Assembly: GCF_021228235.1 (NCBI RefSeq)
Contig: NZ_JAJQRG010000010.1
Coordinates: 112,993-176,992, forward strand
Source: Pseudophaeobacter flagellatus
GTDB lineage: Bacteria > Pseudomonadota > Alphaproteobacteria > Rhodobacterales > Rhodobacteraceae
DNA length: 64,000 nucleotides
Direction: 5' to 3'
Part shown: positions 41,743 through 50,884 of the stretch, piece by piece
Numbering within the stretch: position 1 is the first letter of the stretch
Layout of the letters: each line of letters opens with the position of its first letter
Notes under the pieces: generated by a model
Seen by the model: only the letters and a program-made list of their open reading frames with translations
What the model was told of the DNA's origin: nothing
Database searches by the model: none
Position numbers and translations under genes: made by a program

Positions 41743-42375
41743 CTACGGTTCCAATGGCAGACCGATGATCGCCCCCACCGAGGTCAGCCCGATCTGCGAC
41801 AGCTCGCCGGGGGCAAAGGCCTCGGGCAGTGCGCCGCCTTCCATCCACAGTCCATCGATCAAGGCGTTGCAGGCTGTGGCCAGCTGGTACAACCGCTCTG
41901 GCGCGGCGGCGATTCCGGCCTCTTCCAGGGCGGCACGAATCAAGGCCTCTAGCTGGTCGCGGAAATAGACATAGGTGCGCGCGTGGGTCGCCTTCATCTG
42001 CGCATCATGCTGCACCTTGTTCAGAAACCCAGCCCAGAGCGCAATGGAACGGGGGTCCACCACCGGCGGTTCAAGCGAGGATTTCACAAAAACCCGTAGC
42101 CGTGCCCGCGCCGAGGCCGTGACCGAGGCCGCCGGTGCAAAGGTCTGGTCCGTCATCTGCGTCATATGGTGTTCAAAAGCGGCAGTGATCAGTTCCTCTT
42201 TTGAGGAAAAATAGTGTCTTATCAGCCCCTGCGTGACCTCGGCCCGTTCGGCAATGCCACGCACGGTTGCACCACGCACCCCCTTGTCCGCCACCAGCTC
42301 CAGGGTCGCGTTGATCAAGGCCCGCTTGCGTTCATCCGCGCTTTCGCGGGTAAATTTTCGGCGCTCTTCCTGCAT
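41743..42375 (-). CDS. TetR-family regulator (BetI-like)
   Basis: A 210-residue repressor. HTH at residues about 18-63: ALINATLELVADKGVRGATVRGIAERAEVTQGLIRHYFSSKEELITAAF; the C-terminal ligand domain resembles BetI (IALWAGFLNKVQHD...YRDQLEALIRAAL). Divergent from the polar amino acid ABC importer genes, so it probably controls that operon through the operator at 42401-42422. Confidence 0.9.
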   Translation of the reverse strand: MQEERRKFTRESADERKRALINATLELVADKGVRGATVRGIAERAEVTQGLIRHYFSSKEELITAAFEHHMTQMTDQTFAPAASVTASARARLRVFVKSSLEPPVVDPRSIALWAGFLNKVQHDAQMKATHARTYVYFRDQLEALIRAALEEAGIAAAPERLYQLATACNALIDGLWMEGGALPEAFAPGELSQIGLTSVGAIIGLPLEP

Positions 42376-42400
42376 TCCTGCCCCCTCCGTGGCGTCATAC

Positions 42401-42422
42401 TAATTATACACTTGCATAATTA
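42401..42422. promoter_or_regulatory. TetR operator candidate
   Basis: TAATTAT, 8 bases, ATAATTA: a perfect 7-bp inverted repeat in the middle of the divergent gap between the TetR gene and the ABC ATPase gene. AT-rich inside GC-rich surroundings. Confidence 0.65.
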
Positions 42423-42467
42423 AGCCAACTACGCCTTACTACCCCCAATAACCAAGGACGCCCGACA

Positions 42468-43307
42468 ATGCCAACAGCTGCCAGCGCAGACCCCGACCCC
42501 GCAGCCACCGCGACCCCCAGCACCCGCACCGTCTCTGCCGCGCAAGGTCAGTCCGGACAGGACGCCGTGCGGATCGAGGGGCTGCATAAATCCTTTGGCA
42601 CACTAGAGGTCCTCAAGGGGGTCTCACTCACGGCCAAGCAGGGCGATGTGGTGGCCATCATCGGCGGCAGCGGTTCGGGGAAATCGACCATGTTGCGCTG
42701 CATCAATTTCCTCGAAACGCCCTCGGCCGGCAAGATCGTGATTGATGGCGAAGAAATCAAAATGCGCGCAGATGGCAGCCCCGCCAACCGCCGCCAGATC
42801 GAGCGAATCCGAACCCGCCTTGCAATGGTGTTTCAGTCCTTCAATCTCTGGACCCACCGCACATTGCTGGAAAACGTCATCGAAGTTCCAATCCATGTGC
42901 TGAAAGTACCACGAGCTGAGGCCATCGCCCAGGCCCGCACCCTGTTGCAGCGCGTCGGGCTGGCCAACAAGGAAGATTCATTTCCGGCCTTCTTGTCCGG
43001 TGGACAGCAGCAGCGCGCTGCGATTGCCCGCGCCCTCGCGGTGGATCCTTCGGTAATGCTGTTTGACGAACCGACGAGCGCGCTTGACCCTGAACTGGTT
43101 GGCGAAGTCTTGACGGTGATCCGCGACCTCGCCGCCGAGGGGCGCACCATGTTGCTGGTCACCCACGAAATGCGCTTTGCCCGCGAAGTGGCCGATCACG
43201 TGGTTTATCTGTATCAAGGACAGATCGAAGAACAGGGCCCCCCGGCCGAGGTTTTTGGCAATCCAAAATCCGATCGGCTGCGCCAGTTCCTCCAGTCTGT
43301 CTCGTAA
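42468..43307 (+). CDS. Polar amino acid ABC transporter ATPase (HisP/GlnQ-like)
   Basis: A 279-residue ATP-binding subunit. Walker A GGSGSGKST, signature LSGGQQQRAAIARAL, Walker B VMLFDEPTSALDP, H-loop LLVTHEM. The first about 28 residues are Pro/Thr/Ala/Ser-rich and not part of the domain; AAGGA lies at good distance before the ATG at 42468, so the extension seems real. First gene of a four-gene import operon. The TetR regulator is divergent. Confidence 0.94.
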   Translation: MPTAASADPDPAATATPSTRTVSAAQGQSGQDAVRIEGLHKSFGTLEVLKGVSLTAKQGDVVAIIGGSGSGKSTMLRCINFLETPSAGKIVIDGEEIKMRADGSPANRRQIERIRTRLAMVFQSFNLWTHRTLLENVIEVPIHVLKVPRAEAIAQARTLLQRVGLANKEDSFPAFLSGGQQQRAAIARALAVDPSVMLFDEPTSALDPELVGEVLTVIRDLAAEGRTMLLVTHEMRFAREVADHVVYLYQGQIEEQGPPAEVFGNPKSDRLRQFLQSVS

Positions 43308-43349
43308 CGACAAACAATAAAAAACAAATCCAAAACAGGGAGATACTCA

Positions 43350-44120
43350 ATGTCTATGAAAACACTTATGGCCGCAGGCCTGTCGCTTGCTGCCCTCACC
43401 GCTGGTGCCGCCCAGGCTGATCAGGTCAAGATTGGCATCGCCGCCGAACCCTATCCGCCCTTTGCCTCGCTGGATTCTTCCGGCACCTGGGTTGGTTGGG
43501 AAATTGAAGTGATTGATGCGGTCTGTGCCGCCGCAGAACTGGACTGCGTGCTGACACCAGTGGCCTGGGATGGCATCATTCCGTCGCTTACCGGTCAGCA
43601 GATCGACGCCATCATGGCATCCATGTCGATCACCGAAGAGCGCCTGAAAACCATCGACTTTTCAAACCCATACTACAACACCCCGGCGGTGATCGTAGCA
43701 GATAAATCCATGGATATCGCGCCCACACCCGAAGGCCTGGCAGGTAAGATCGTTGGCATTCAGGCCTCGACCATCCACCAGACCTATGCCCAGGAATACT
43801 TCAAGGATGCTGAAATCCGCGTCTATCAGACCCAGGATGAAGCCAACCAGGATCTCTTTGCCGGGCGGATCGATGCAACCCAGGCGGACAGCATCGCCAT
43901 GGCCGACTTTGTCGGCTCGGACGCGGGCGCCTGCTGCGAGATCAAGGGCGCCGTTGCCAATGACACCGCCATCCTGGGTCTTGGCGTTGGGGCAGCCATC
44001 CGCAAAGGCGATGCCGACCTGCAGGCTGCGCTGAACAGCGGGATTGCCGCCATTCTGGCAGATGGCACCCACGAGGCCATCACCGCGCGCTTCTTCAACG
44101 CCAGCATCTACAGCGAATAA
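43350..44120 (+). CDS. Periplasmic amino-acid-binding protein (ABC importer, family 3)
   Basis: A 256-residue protein with a signal peptide (MSMKTLMAAGLSLAALTAGAAQA, cleavage before DQVK). Mature part: IGIAAEPYPPFASLDSSG...GWEIEVIDAVCAAAELDCVLTPVAWDGIIPSLTGQQIDAIMASMSITEERLKTIDFSNPYYN is the SBP_bac_3 signature for polar amino acids such as lysine/arginine/ornithine, histidine or glutamine. GGGAGA precedes the ATG. The exact ligand is not predictable. Confidence 0.93.
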   Translation: MSMKTLMAAGLSLAALTAGAAQADQVKIGIAAEPYPPFASLDSSGTWVGWEIEVIDAVCAAAELDCVLTPVAWDGIIPSLTGQQIDAIMASMSITEERLKTIDFSNPYYNTPAVIVADKSMDIAPTPEGLAGKIVGIQASTIHQTYAQEYFKDAEIRVYQTQDEANQDLFAGRIDATQADSIAMADFVGSDAGACCEIKGAVANDTAILGLGVGAAIRKGDADLQAALNSGIAAILADGTHEAITARFFNASIYSE

Positions 44121-44128
44121 GGCTTCCC

Positions 44129-44881
44129 TTGGAACTGATCCTCGAAACGCTTGGTCTCACGGAGACTGCGGCCTTGCTGTCGCTCTCTCCCCCTGGCTGG
44201 GGCGCAAATCTGTTGCGCGGTCTGGCAAATTCACTCCAGATCGCCCTTGGCGCCTTTGGTATGGGGCTGGTGATCGGGCTTTTTGGGGCCTATGGAAAAC
44301 TATATGGCGGGCCAATCCTACGGGATCTGCTCGCCATATATACCACCGTTATTCGGGCAGTGCCGGAATTGGTGCTGATCCTGATCCTCTATTATGTTGG
44401 TACAGACCTGATCAACAAGCTGGCCCAGTTCATGGGCTATGGCCGGGTCGAGATCAGCGGCGTGGTGGCTGGCATCTGGGTTCTGGGCATCGTTCAGGGC
44501 GCCTATGCCACCGAAATCCTGCGCGGTGCCATTCAGGCAGTCCCGCCCGGCCAGATCGAGGCAGCGCGCGCCTATGGCATGCCCGCCCTGCTTACCCTGC
44601 GCCGGGTGACTGTCCCGGCGCTGATGGCCTTTGCCACGCCGGGTCTGGCCAATCTGTGGCTGATTGCAACCAAGGACACGGCGCTTTTGGCGGTTGTCGG
44701 TTTTAATGAACTGACGCTTGAAACCAAGCAGGCCGCGAGCAGCACCCGCTCCTACTTTACCTTCTTCCTTGCCGCCGGCGGCCTATACCTGATGGTGACA
44801 CTCTGCTCTGGCGTGGTCTTTGCCCGTATCGAGAAATGGGCCCGCCGCGGCCAGCCTTCGTTGAGACAGGGGGGCCTATGA
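44129..44881 (+). CDS. Polar amino acid ABC permease (HisQ-like)
   Basis: A 250-residue permease with about five membrane helices. The EAA-type loop is GAIQAVPPGQIEAARAYGMPALLTLRRVTVPALM. It appears to start with TTG at 44129, 8 bases after the substrate-binding-protein stop, with TAAGG just ahead; no better ATG/GTG fits. Its stop overlaps the next start by 4 bases. Confidence 0.92.
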   Translation: MELILETLGLTETAALLSLSPPGWGANLLRGLANSLQIALGAFGMGLVIGLFGAYGKLYGGPILRDLLAIYTTVIRAVPELVLILILYYVGTDLINKLAQFMGYGRVEISGVVAGIWVLGIVQGAYATEILRGAIQAVPPGQIEAARAYGMPALLTLRRVTVPALMAFATPGLANLWLIATKDTALLAVVGFNELTLETKQAASSTRSYFTFFLAAGGLYLMVTLCSGVVFARIEKWARRGQPSLRQGGL

Positions 44882-45657
44882 CTGGTTTGAAGTCTCTGAT
44901 GCAGCCGCATCGCCTTGTGCTGATGGCCCTGTTTGGCGCTTTTGTCCTGTGGTGCGCCCTGTCGATGCGTTGGGACTGGTTGCCAAAATATGCACCACTT
45001 GCACTCCAAGGACTCTGGACGACACTCTGGATCCTAGTTGTCACCACCGTGCTAGGCTTTTTGCTGGCGGTGCCGCTGGGGCTGGCCCAGGCCATTGGGC
45101 CCTGGTACCTTTCGGCGCCCGCACGGATCTTTTGCACAGTCATTCGTGGCACGCCCCTGCTGTTGCAGATCTGGCTGCTGTACTATGGGCTGGGATCGCT
45201 GTTTCCGCAGTTTCCCTGGATCCGCTCAAGCGAGCTCTGGCCATATCTGCGTCAAGCCTGGCCCTATGCGGTGCTGGCGCTGACCCTGTCTTATGCCGGC
45301 TATGAGGGTGAAGTGATGCGCGGTGCCTTTTCCGGGGTCGCCAAGGGACAACTGGAATCGGCGAGATCCTTTGGCATGCCACGGTTCACCATGTTCCGCC
45401 GCATCTGGCTGCCGCAGGCCATCCGCAACGTTTTGCCCACCCTGGGCGGCGAGACCATCCTGCAGCTGAAGGCGACACCGCTGGTGGCCACCATCACCGT
45501 GGTTGAAATCTATGCCGTCTCTTCGCGGGTGCGCGCTGATACCTTTATCGTCTACGAGCCACTCTTGCTGCTGGCCCTAGTCTATATGGTGATCGCGGCG
45601 CTGATTGGCCTGGCTTTCAAGCGATTTGAAAACATGGGGCCGACGACACGGCGCTAA
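44878..45657 (+). CDS. Polar amino acid ABC permease (HisM-like)
   Basis: A 259-residue permease, partner of the previous one. The loop GAFSGVAKGQLESARSFGMPRFTMFRRIWLPQAI is the conserved cytoplasmic motif. Several hydrophobic segments. The ATG at 44878 is coupled to the preceding stop (ATGA). Last gene of the importer operon. No clear terminator in the following 200 bases, which are gene-free up to the GntR stop. Confidence 0.92.
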   Translation: MTGLKSLMQPHRLVLMALFGAFVLWCALSMRWDWLPKYAPLALQGLWTTLWILVVTTVLGFLLAVPLGLAQAIGPWYLSAPARIFCTVIRGTPLLLQIWLLYYGLGSLFPQFPWIRSSELWPYLRQAWPYAVLALTLSYAGYEGEVMRGAFSGVAKGQLESARSFGMPRFTMFRRIWLPQAIRNVLPTLGGETILQLKATPLVATITVVEIYAVSSRVRADTFIVYEPLLLLALVYMVIAALIGLAFKRFENMGPTTRR

Positions 45658-45868
45658 TTAGCTGCCCTCCCTGTGGCCCGGCAACGGTGCCCAACACCCG
45701 AGCCCCACCCCCATATGGCGGCGGTCAATGCCAGACTGCCGCCAAACAGTACAGGCGCAGGGCCAGTCAGACCGCTGGATGCCCCGTCCGACAGCCCAGA
45801 CAGGCGTCATTAGCAACCGACAACACAGACCATTTGGCAGTCCTTCAGGCAAGCCGTTTGACATGCCG

Positions 45869-46522
45869 TCAGGCACCGATCTTGAGACCAGCCATCAGAT
45901 GGTGAAATTTCTCGCCCTGAATAGCAATGTGGTCGCGCAGGATATTGGCAGTTTCGGTTGCCTCTCCGGCACGCAGAGCGGCAACCACCGCCTGGTGTTC
46001 CGTCATGGATTGCTCCATCCGGCCCCGCACCCGCAGCTGCATCCGGCGATAGGGTTTGAGACGGCGATGCAGTTTCAGCACCTCACATTCAAGATAGGCA
46101 TTGCCCGCCTGATGGTAGATGATGTGGTGAAAGCGTTCATTATGAAGGTAATAGTCATCGGCATCACCCGCCTCTATCGCCTCTTGGCAGCGACGGTTGG
46201 CGGCCTCCAACTCTGCCAGGGCGCTGTCGGAAATACGCATCGCGGCAAGGCGCCCGCAGACCGCCTCTGTCTCGGCCATGGTTTCAAACATTTCCATCAG
46301 CTCTACCGGGCCGGGCTGGCGCACAAAGACCCCACGCCGTGGGATTTGTTCCGCCAGGTTTGAATTCACCAGCTTTTGCAGCGCCTCACGAATGGGGGTG
46401 CGTGACACATTGAACTGAGCCGCCAGCTTGATCTCATCCAGCCGGTCCCCATCCTGGAATTCACCAGCGAAAACCGCCTCTTCCAGCTCTTGTGCAATAA
46501 TGTCTGCGCGCTTCATCCCCAT
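45869..46522 (-). CDS. GntR-family (FadR/FCD) regulator of the malonate operon
   Basis: A 217-residue regulator. Winged helix: LEEAVFAGEFQDGDRLDEIKLAAQFNVSRTPIREALQKLVNSNLAEQIPRRGVFV; FCD ligand domain: RLAAMRISDSALAEL...RFHHIIYHQAGNAYLECEVLKLHRRL with the metal-binding His and Asp pattern. ATG at 46522 or 46516; both are close together. Divergent from the malonate genes, in the place of MatR/MdcY regulators. It probably represses until malonate (or malonyl-CoA) is present. Confidence 0.88.
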   Translation of the reverse strand: MGMKRADIIAQELEEAVFAGEFQDGDRLDEIKLAAQFNVSRTPIREALQKLVNSNLAEQIPRRGVFVRQPGPVELMEMFETMAETEAVCGRLAAMRISDSALAELEAANRRCQEAIEAGDADDYYLHNERFHHIIYHQAGNAYLECEVLKLHRRLKPYRRMQLRVRGRMEQSMTEHQAVVAALRAGEATETANILRDHIAIQGEKFHHLMAGLKIGA

Positions 46523-46568
46523 ATGAAACAGGTAGCAAGTCGCGCAATTGTGCGCAATATAATATTTC

Positions 46569-46578
46569 TTGTATACAA
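46569..46578. promoter_or_regulatory. GntR/MatR-type operator TTGTATACAA
   Basis: A perfect 10-bp palindrome (within CTTGTATACAAAA) in the divergent gap between the GntR gene and dctP. From memory, malonate regulators MdcY and MatR bind ATTGTATACAAT and TCTTGTATACACGA, so the core matches well. Confidence 0.75.
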
Positions 46579-46660
46579 AAAGATTGACTTTGAATGCCAT
46601 TCACCGATGCTTGCGATGGTCAGCCCATAGTTCAAAATATGGGCACCTAGGGAGGATGAC

Positions 46661-47647
46661 ATGAAAAAGAATTTGCTAATGACCGGCGCCGCAGTTGCGA
46701 TGATGGCGCTTTCCAGCATGGCCAATGCAACCGAATTGCGCCTGTCGCACCAGTGGTCGAACAAGGATATTCGGCATCAAGTTGCGCAGATGATCGCAGA
46801 TGATGTGGCCGCTGCCGATGTCGATCTGAGCATCAAGATCTTTGGCTCCAAATCGCTGTTCAAACCGCGCGAGCAATACAAGCCGCTCAGCCGGGGCCAG
46901 CTCGACATGACCGTGCTGCCGCTCAGCTATGCGGGCGGGCAACAGCCGGCCTATAACCTGACGCTGATGCCAGGGCTGGTGAAAAACCACGACCACGCCG
47001 CCCGTCTCAGCGCGTCCCCCTTCATGAAGGCCCTGGAGGCCAAGATGGCCGAGGATGATGTCATGGTGCTGGTGCATGGCTACCTGGCAGGTGGCTTTGC
47101 CGGCACCGAGAAATGCATCACCCATCCCGATGATGTGAAGGGGCTGCAAACCCGCGCGGCGGGCAAGGCCTTTGAACAGATGCTGGCAGGTGCCGGGGCG
47201 TCGATTGCCTCCATGGCCTCTTCCGAGATCTACAATGCCATGCAGACCGGGGTGTTGAACGCGGCGAATACCTCGTCTTCGTCCTTTGTGTCCTATCGGG
47301 TCTATGAGCAGGTCAAATGCTACACCCCGGCAGGCGATGTGGCGCTTTGGTTCATGTATCAGCCGGTCCTGATGAACAAGAGCACCTTTGACGGCCTGAC
47401 CGAAGATCAGCAAAACGCCCTGCGAGCAGCAGCCGAAAAGGCCGAAGCCTTCTATCTGGAAGAGGCCAAGATGCAAGACGCAACCTCAGCCAAGGTGTTC
47501 CGCGATGCGGGTGTTGAAATCGCTGAAATGTCAGCCGAAGATTTTGCCGCCTGGCGTGCACTGGCACAGGAAACCTCCTATGCCAAATTCGTCGAGGAAG
47601 TTCCGGATGGGCAGGCCCTGCTCGATCTGGCGTTGGCGGTAGAATAA
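46661..47647 (+). CDS. dctP: TRAP transporter substrate-binding protein (malonate-type DctP)
   Basis: A 328-residue periplasmic protein with signal peptide (MTGAAVAMMALSSMANA, cleavage before TELRL). LRLSHQWSNKDIRHQVAQMIADDV opens the mature part; LQTRAAGKAFEQMLAGAGASIASMASSEIYNAMQTGVLNAA is the conserved ligand-gripping region with the usual Arg. Gene order with dctQ, dctM, matA and matB points to malonate as ligand. AGGGAGGATGAC precedes the ATG. A strong hairpin follows before dctQ. Confidence 0.92.
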   Translation: MKKNLLMTGAAVAMMALSSMANATELRLSHQWSNKDIRHQVAQMIADDVAAADVDLSIKIFGSKSLFKPREQYKPLSRGQLDMTVLPLSYAGGQQPAYNLTLMPGLVKNHDHAARLSASPFMKALEAKMAEDDVMVLVHGYLAGGFAGTEKCITHPDDVKGLQTRAAGKAFEQMLAGAGASIASMASSEIYNAMQTGVLNAANTSSSSFVSYRVYEQVKCYTPAGDVALWFMYQPVLMNKSTFDGLTEDQQNALRAAAEKAEAFYLEEAKMQDATSAKVFRDAGVEIAEMSAEDFAAWRALAQETSYAKFVEEVPDGQALLDLALAVE

Positions 47648-47653
47648 GCCGCG

Positions 47654-47680
47654 CTGAGCGCCCTGTTTCGGGGCGCTCAG
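47654..47680 (+). other. Intercistronic hairpin after dctP
   Basis: CTGAGCGCCC, loop TGTTTCG, GGGCGCTCAG: a perfect 10-bp stem between dctP and dctQ. It probably raises binding-protein mRNA relative to the permease part by stabilisation or partial termination. Confidence 0.75.
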
Positions 47681-47759
47681 AACTTTCATCTCGTCGGGGG
47701 CGGCCTTCAAATGCTGCCCCCGAACGATGCAAAACACACATATATAAGGGGAGGCAATC

Positions 47760-48305
47760 ATGTCAGGTCATGGTAGCTCGGTACCCGTTGCCCAATCCGG
47801 CAACAACTTGTTTCTGCGCCTTGTTGCGATGCTGTCCAACATCGCTGGCTGGTGCGCCGCCGGCATGATCGTCATGGCCGTGGCGATCACATGTCAGATG
47901 ATCTTTGTCCGCTACGTGCTGAACGGGTCTACCGTCTGGCAGACCGAAGCGGTGATCTATCTCATCATCGCTGCCACCCTGATTGGCCTGCCCTATGTGC
48001 AGCGGCTGCGCGGTCATGTGAATGTGGATCTGATCCCGCTGTCATTGCCACCACGCCCGCGCCTGGTCATGGCCATCATGACCTCTTGCCTGTCCATCGC
48101 CCTTGTCGCGCTGATGCTGTTTTACGGTGCCGAGTATTGGCATTTCGCCTGGGAACGCGGCTGGCGATCAGACACCGTTTGGGGGGTACGCCTTTGGATC
48201 CCCTATCTGGCCCTGCCCGTCGGCTTTGGCCTGTTCTTGCTGCAACTTATCGCCGACCTCGTTGCTGTGCTGCTCGGCATCGAAAAACCCTTTGGTCTGG
48301 AGTAA
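47760..48305 (+). CDS. dctQ: TRAP transporter small permease DctQ
   Basis: A 181-residue membrane protein with about four helices (LVAMLSNIAGWCAAGMIVMAVAITCQMIFVRYVLNGSTVWQTE is the conserved DctQ start with the first two). Ends PFGLE. AGGGGAGGCAATC precedes the ATG. It stops 5 bases before the dctM start. Confidence 0.9.
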   Translation: MSGHGSSVPVAQSGNNLFLRLVAMLSNIAGWCAAGMIVMAVAITCQMIFVRYVLNGSTVWQTEAVIYLIIAATLIGLPYVQRLRGHVNVDLIPLSLPPRPRLVMAIMTSCLSIALVALMLFYGAEYWHFAWERGWRSDTVWGVRLWIPYLALPVGFGLFLLQLIADLVAVLLGIEKPFGLE

Positions 48306-48310
48306 CCCCC

Positions 48311-49627
48311 TTGGATCCTCTCTTGCTTGGTGGGCTTGTGGCGATTGTCACGATCCTCGTTCTATTCTCTGGCGTATCGGTGGCTATCGGGCTGCTGATC
48401 GTTTCAGCCGGATTCTTATTGGTATTTGATGGCGCACGCTCGCTAGAGCTGATGCCCGAACTGCTGTTTGGCAAGCTGGACAATTTTGCCCTGCTGTCTA
48501 TTCCGATGTTCATCATCATGGGGGCCTCGATTGCCTCAACCCGCGCGGGCGCCGATCTTTACGAGGCGCTGGAGCGCTGGCTAACGCGGGTGCCGGGTGG
48601 GCTGGTCGTCTCTAACCTCGGGGCCTGCGCATTGTTCGCGGCCATGTCCGGGTCGTCACCTGCAACCTGTGCGGCGATTGGCAAGATGGGTATCCCGGAG
48701 ATGCGCAAACGCGGCTACCCCGATGGCGTCGCCGCCGGGTCAATCGCGGCGGGCGGCACCCTGGGCATCCTGATCCCGCCCTCAGTCACCATGATCGTCT
48801 ATGGCATCGCGACCGAAACCTCTATCGGGCGATTGTTCCTTGCCGGTGTGCTGCCGGGGCTGATGCTGGTGGGGCTGTTCATGGCCTGGTCACTTTACTC
48901 TACCTGGAAATCAGGTGATGCCGCGCGTCTGGGCGCGGGCAGCTACAGCTGGGCACAGAAATTTGAAATCCTGCCCCGCGTCCTGCCCTTTCTCGCCATT
49001 ATCCTTGGGGTGCTTTACGCCATGTATGGCGGCATCGCCACGCCATCAGAAACAGCAGCGGTCGGGGCCTTGCTCTGCCTGGTGATCGCCATGGTGATCT
49101 ACAAGCTGTGGCATCCGGCCGATCTGTGGGTGGTGCTGCGCGACAGCACCAAGGAATCCGTGATGATCCTGTTCATCATCGCGGCGGCCGGCGTGTTTTC
49201 CTATATGCTCAGTTCACTGTTCATCACCCAGTCGATTGCCGAATGGATCGGCACCCTGGATGTAAACCGCTGGGTCCTGATGGGGGTGGTGAATGTCTTT
49301 CTGCTGATCGCCGGCTTCTTCCTGCCGCCCGTCGCGGTGATCCTGATGGCAGCGCCGATCCTGCTGCCGATCATCGACACCGCCGGATTTGACCCGATCT
49401 GGTTTGCCGTGGTGCTGACCATAAATATGGAAATCGGCCTGATCTCCCCCCCTGTCGGGCTGAACCTCTATGTGATCAACGGTATTGCGCCTGATATCTC
49501 GCTCAAGACCATCCTGACAGGATCACTGCCCTTTGTGGCCTGTATGGTTCTGGCGATTGTGCTGCTATGCCTTTTCCCCGGAATTGCCACCTGGCTACCA
49601 AACTATGTAATGGGAACAGCACTATGA
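48311..49627 (+). CDS. dctM: TRAP transporter large permease DctM
   Basis: A 438-residue membrane protein with about 12-13 helices. SGSSPATCAAIGKMGIPEMRKRGY, AAGGTLGILIPPSVTMIVYG and MEIGLISPPVGLNLYVINGI are DctM hallmarks. The start is TTG at 48311 with GGAG 9 bases ahead; frame-wise upstream sequence is the shadow of dctQ, so it is not coding. Its stop overlaps the matA ATG by 4 bases. Confidence 0.93.
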   Translation: MDPLLLGGLVAIVTILVLFSGVSVAIGLLIVSAGFLLVFDGARSLELMPELLFGKLDNFALLSIPMFIIMGASIASTRAGADLYEALERWLTRVPGGLVVSNLGACALFAAMSGSSPATCAAIGKMGIPEMRKRGYPDGVAAGSIAAGGTLGILIPPSVTMIVYGIATETSIGRLFLAGVLPGLMLVGLFMAWSLYSTWKSGDAARLGAGSYSWAQKFEILPRVLPFLAIILGVLYAMYGGIATPSETAAVGALLCLVIAMVIYKLWHPADLWVVLRDSTKESVMILFIIAAAGVFSYMLSSLFITQSIAEWIGTLDVNRWVLMGVVNVFLLIAGFFLPPVAVILMAAPILLPIIDTAGFDPIWFAVVLTINMEIGLISPPVGLNLYVINGIAPDISLKTILTGSLPFVACMVLAIVLLCLFPGIATWLPNYVMGTAL

Positions 49628-50871
49628 CCCTGTTGGCAGATCTCCTTTCCACCGTTTTTGAACGACGCTATCGCCAGCCTGCGCAACGGGTGCGCGATGA
49701 TCGCCCCGCCGAAGACCTGGCCGAGGCCCTGGTTGGTTCGGCCGGCGAAACCTCTGGTCTGGCGCTGGCAGGGGATTTGCTGTCGCGCTTCGCCGCAATG
49801 AGCGATGACGAGAAGCTGGCGTTTTTTCGCCACATCGCCACCGCGCTGAACATCGACCCAGATGCCGTGCGCACCACCCTGGCGGCCTATGAACAGGATC
49901 CGTCCAAGGCCAGTTACCGCGCCTTTATGGCCGCCGCAGAACCCCGTCGACAGGAGCTGATCCGCCGGATCAACCGAATGCCCGGCACCACCGAGGCGCT
50001 GGTACGGATGCGGGCTGACCTGTTGCGGCTGGGCAAGGGCATGCCAGAGCTGGAGGCGCTGGATCAGGATTTCCGCCATCTCTTTGCGTCCTGGTTCAAC
50101 CGTGGCTTTCTTGTGCTGCGCCCGATCAACTGGCAAAGCCCGGCCCATATTCTGGAAAAGATCATCGCCTACGAGGCGGTGCATGCCATCCACAGCTGGG
50201 ACGATCTGCGCCGCAGGTTGCAGCCCGCCGACCGGCGCTGTTTTGCCTTTTTTCACCCGGCAATGCCGGATGAGCCACTGATCTTTGTCGAGGTGGCCCT
50301 GACCCGTGGCATTCCCGGCTCTATCCAGATGTTGCTGGCCGAGGACCGCACCCCCCTGCCCGCCGAAGATGCCGACACGGCGGTGTTTTATTCGATCTCA
50401 AATTGTCAGGCCGGGCTCGCCAGCATCTCCTTTGGTAATTCTCTGATCAAACAGGTGGCATCGGATCTGGCGGCAGAACTGGCGGGGTTAGGCACCTTTG
50501 TCACCCTCTCGCCCATTCCGGGATTGATGCGCTGGCTCGCGCAGGAAGACCCCGATTGGCAGCCCGCCACGCCAGAGGACATGCAGGCCCGCGCCGCGCA
50601 CTACCTGCTGACGGCCAAGGGACGCGGCAACGAGCCCTTTGACCCGGTGGCGCGGTTTCACCTCGGCAATGGTGCCATCGTGCATGCGGTGCACGCCGAT
50701 GCGGATACCTCGCAAAAAGGGCAGGCCCAATCTGGCGGCGTAATGGTAAATTACCTATACGATCTGAAAAATATCGCCCAAAACCACGAAGCCTTTGCCA
50801 CCGGTAAAAAGATCGTGGCCTCGACCGCAGTTCAGGCGCTGGCAAAATCCGCCGCGCAATCGCAAGCCTAA
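49624..50871 (+). CDS. matA: Malonyl-CoA decarboxylase (MatA)
   Basis: A 415-residue enzyme turning malonyl-CoA to acetyl-CoA and CO2. An N-terminal helical domain (residues 1-110) is followed by the GNAT-like domain with FNRGFLVLRPINWQSPA, AYEAVHAIHSWDDLRRRLQPADRRCFAFFHPAMPDEPLIFVEVALT (the His-Ser region important for catalysis), and VFYSISNCQAGLASISFGNSLIKQV. Translationally coupled to dctM. Together with matB it channels malonate into acetyl-CoA. Confidence 0.93.
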   Translation: MTLLADLLSTVFERRYRQPAQRVRDDRPAEDLAEALVGSAGETSGLALAGDLLSRFAAMSDDEKLAFFRHIATALNIDPDAVRTTLAAYEQDPSKASYRAFMAAAEPRRQELIRRINRMPGTTEALVRMRADLLRLGKGMPELEALDQDFRHLFASWFNRGFLVLRPINWQSPAHILEKIIAYEAVHAIHSWDDLRRRLQPADRRCFAFFHPAMPDEPLIFVEVALTRGIPGSIQMLLAEDRTPLPAEDADTAVFYSISNCQAGLASISFGNSLIKQVASDLAAELAGLGTFVTLSPIPGLMRWLAQEDPDWQPATPEDMQARAAHYLLTAKGRGNEPFDPVARFHLGNGAIVHAVHADADTSQKGQAQSGGVMVNYLYDLKNIAQNHEAFATGKKIVASTAVQALAKSAAQSQA

Positions 50872-50884
50872 GAAAGGCAATCCA

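Noticed and set aside
47852..48310. N-terminal extension of dctM
   Set aside because: It overlaps dctQ in another frame and lacks hydrophobic helices; the TTG at 48311 with GGAG ahead explains the gene.
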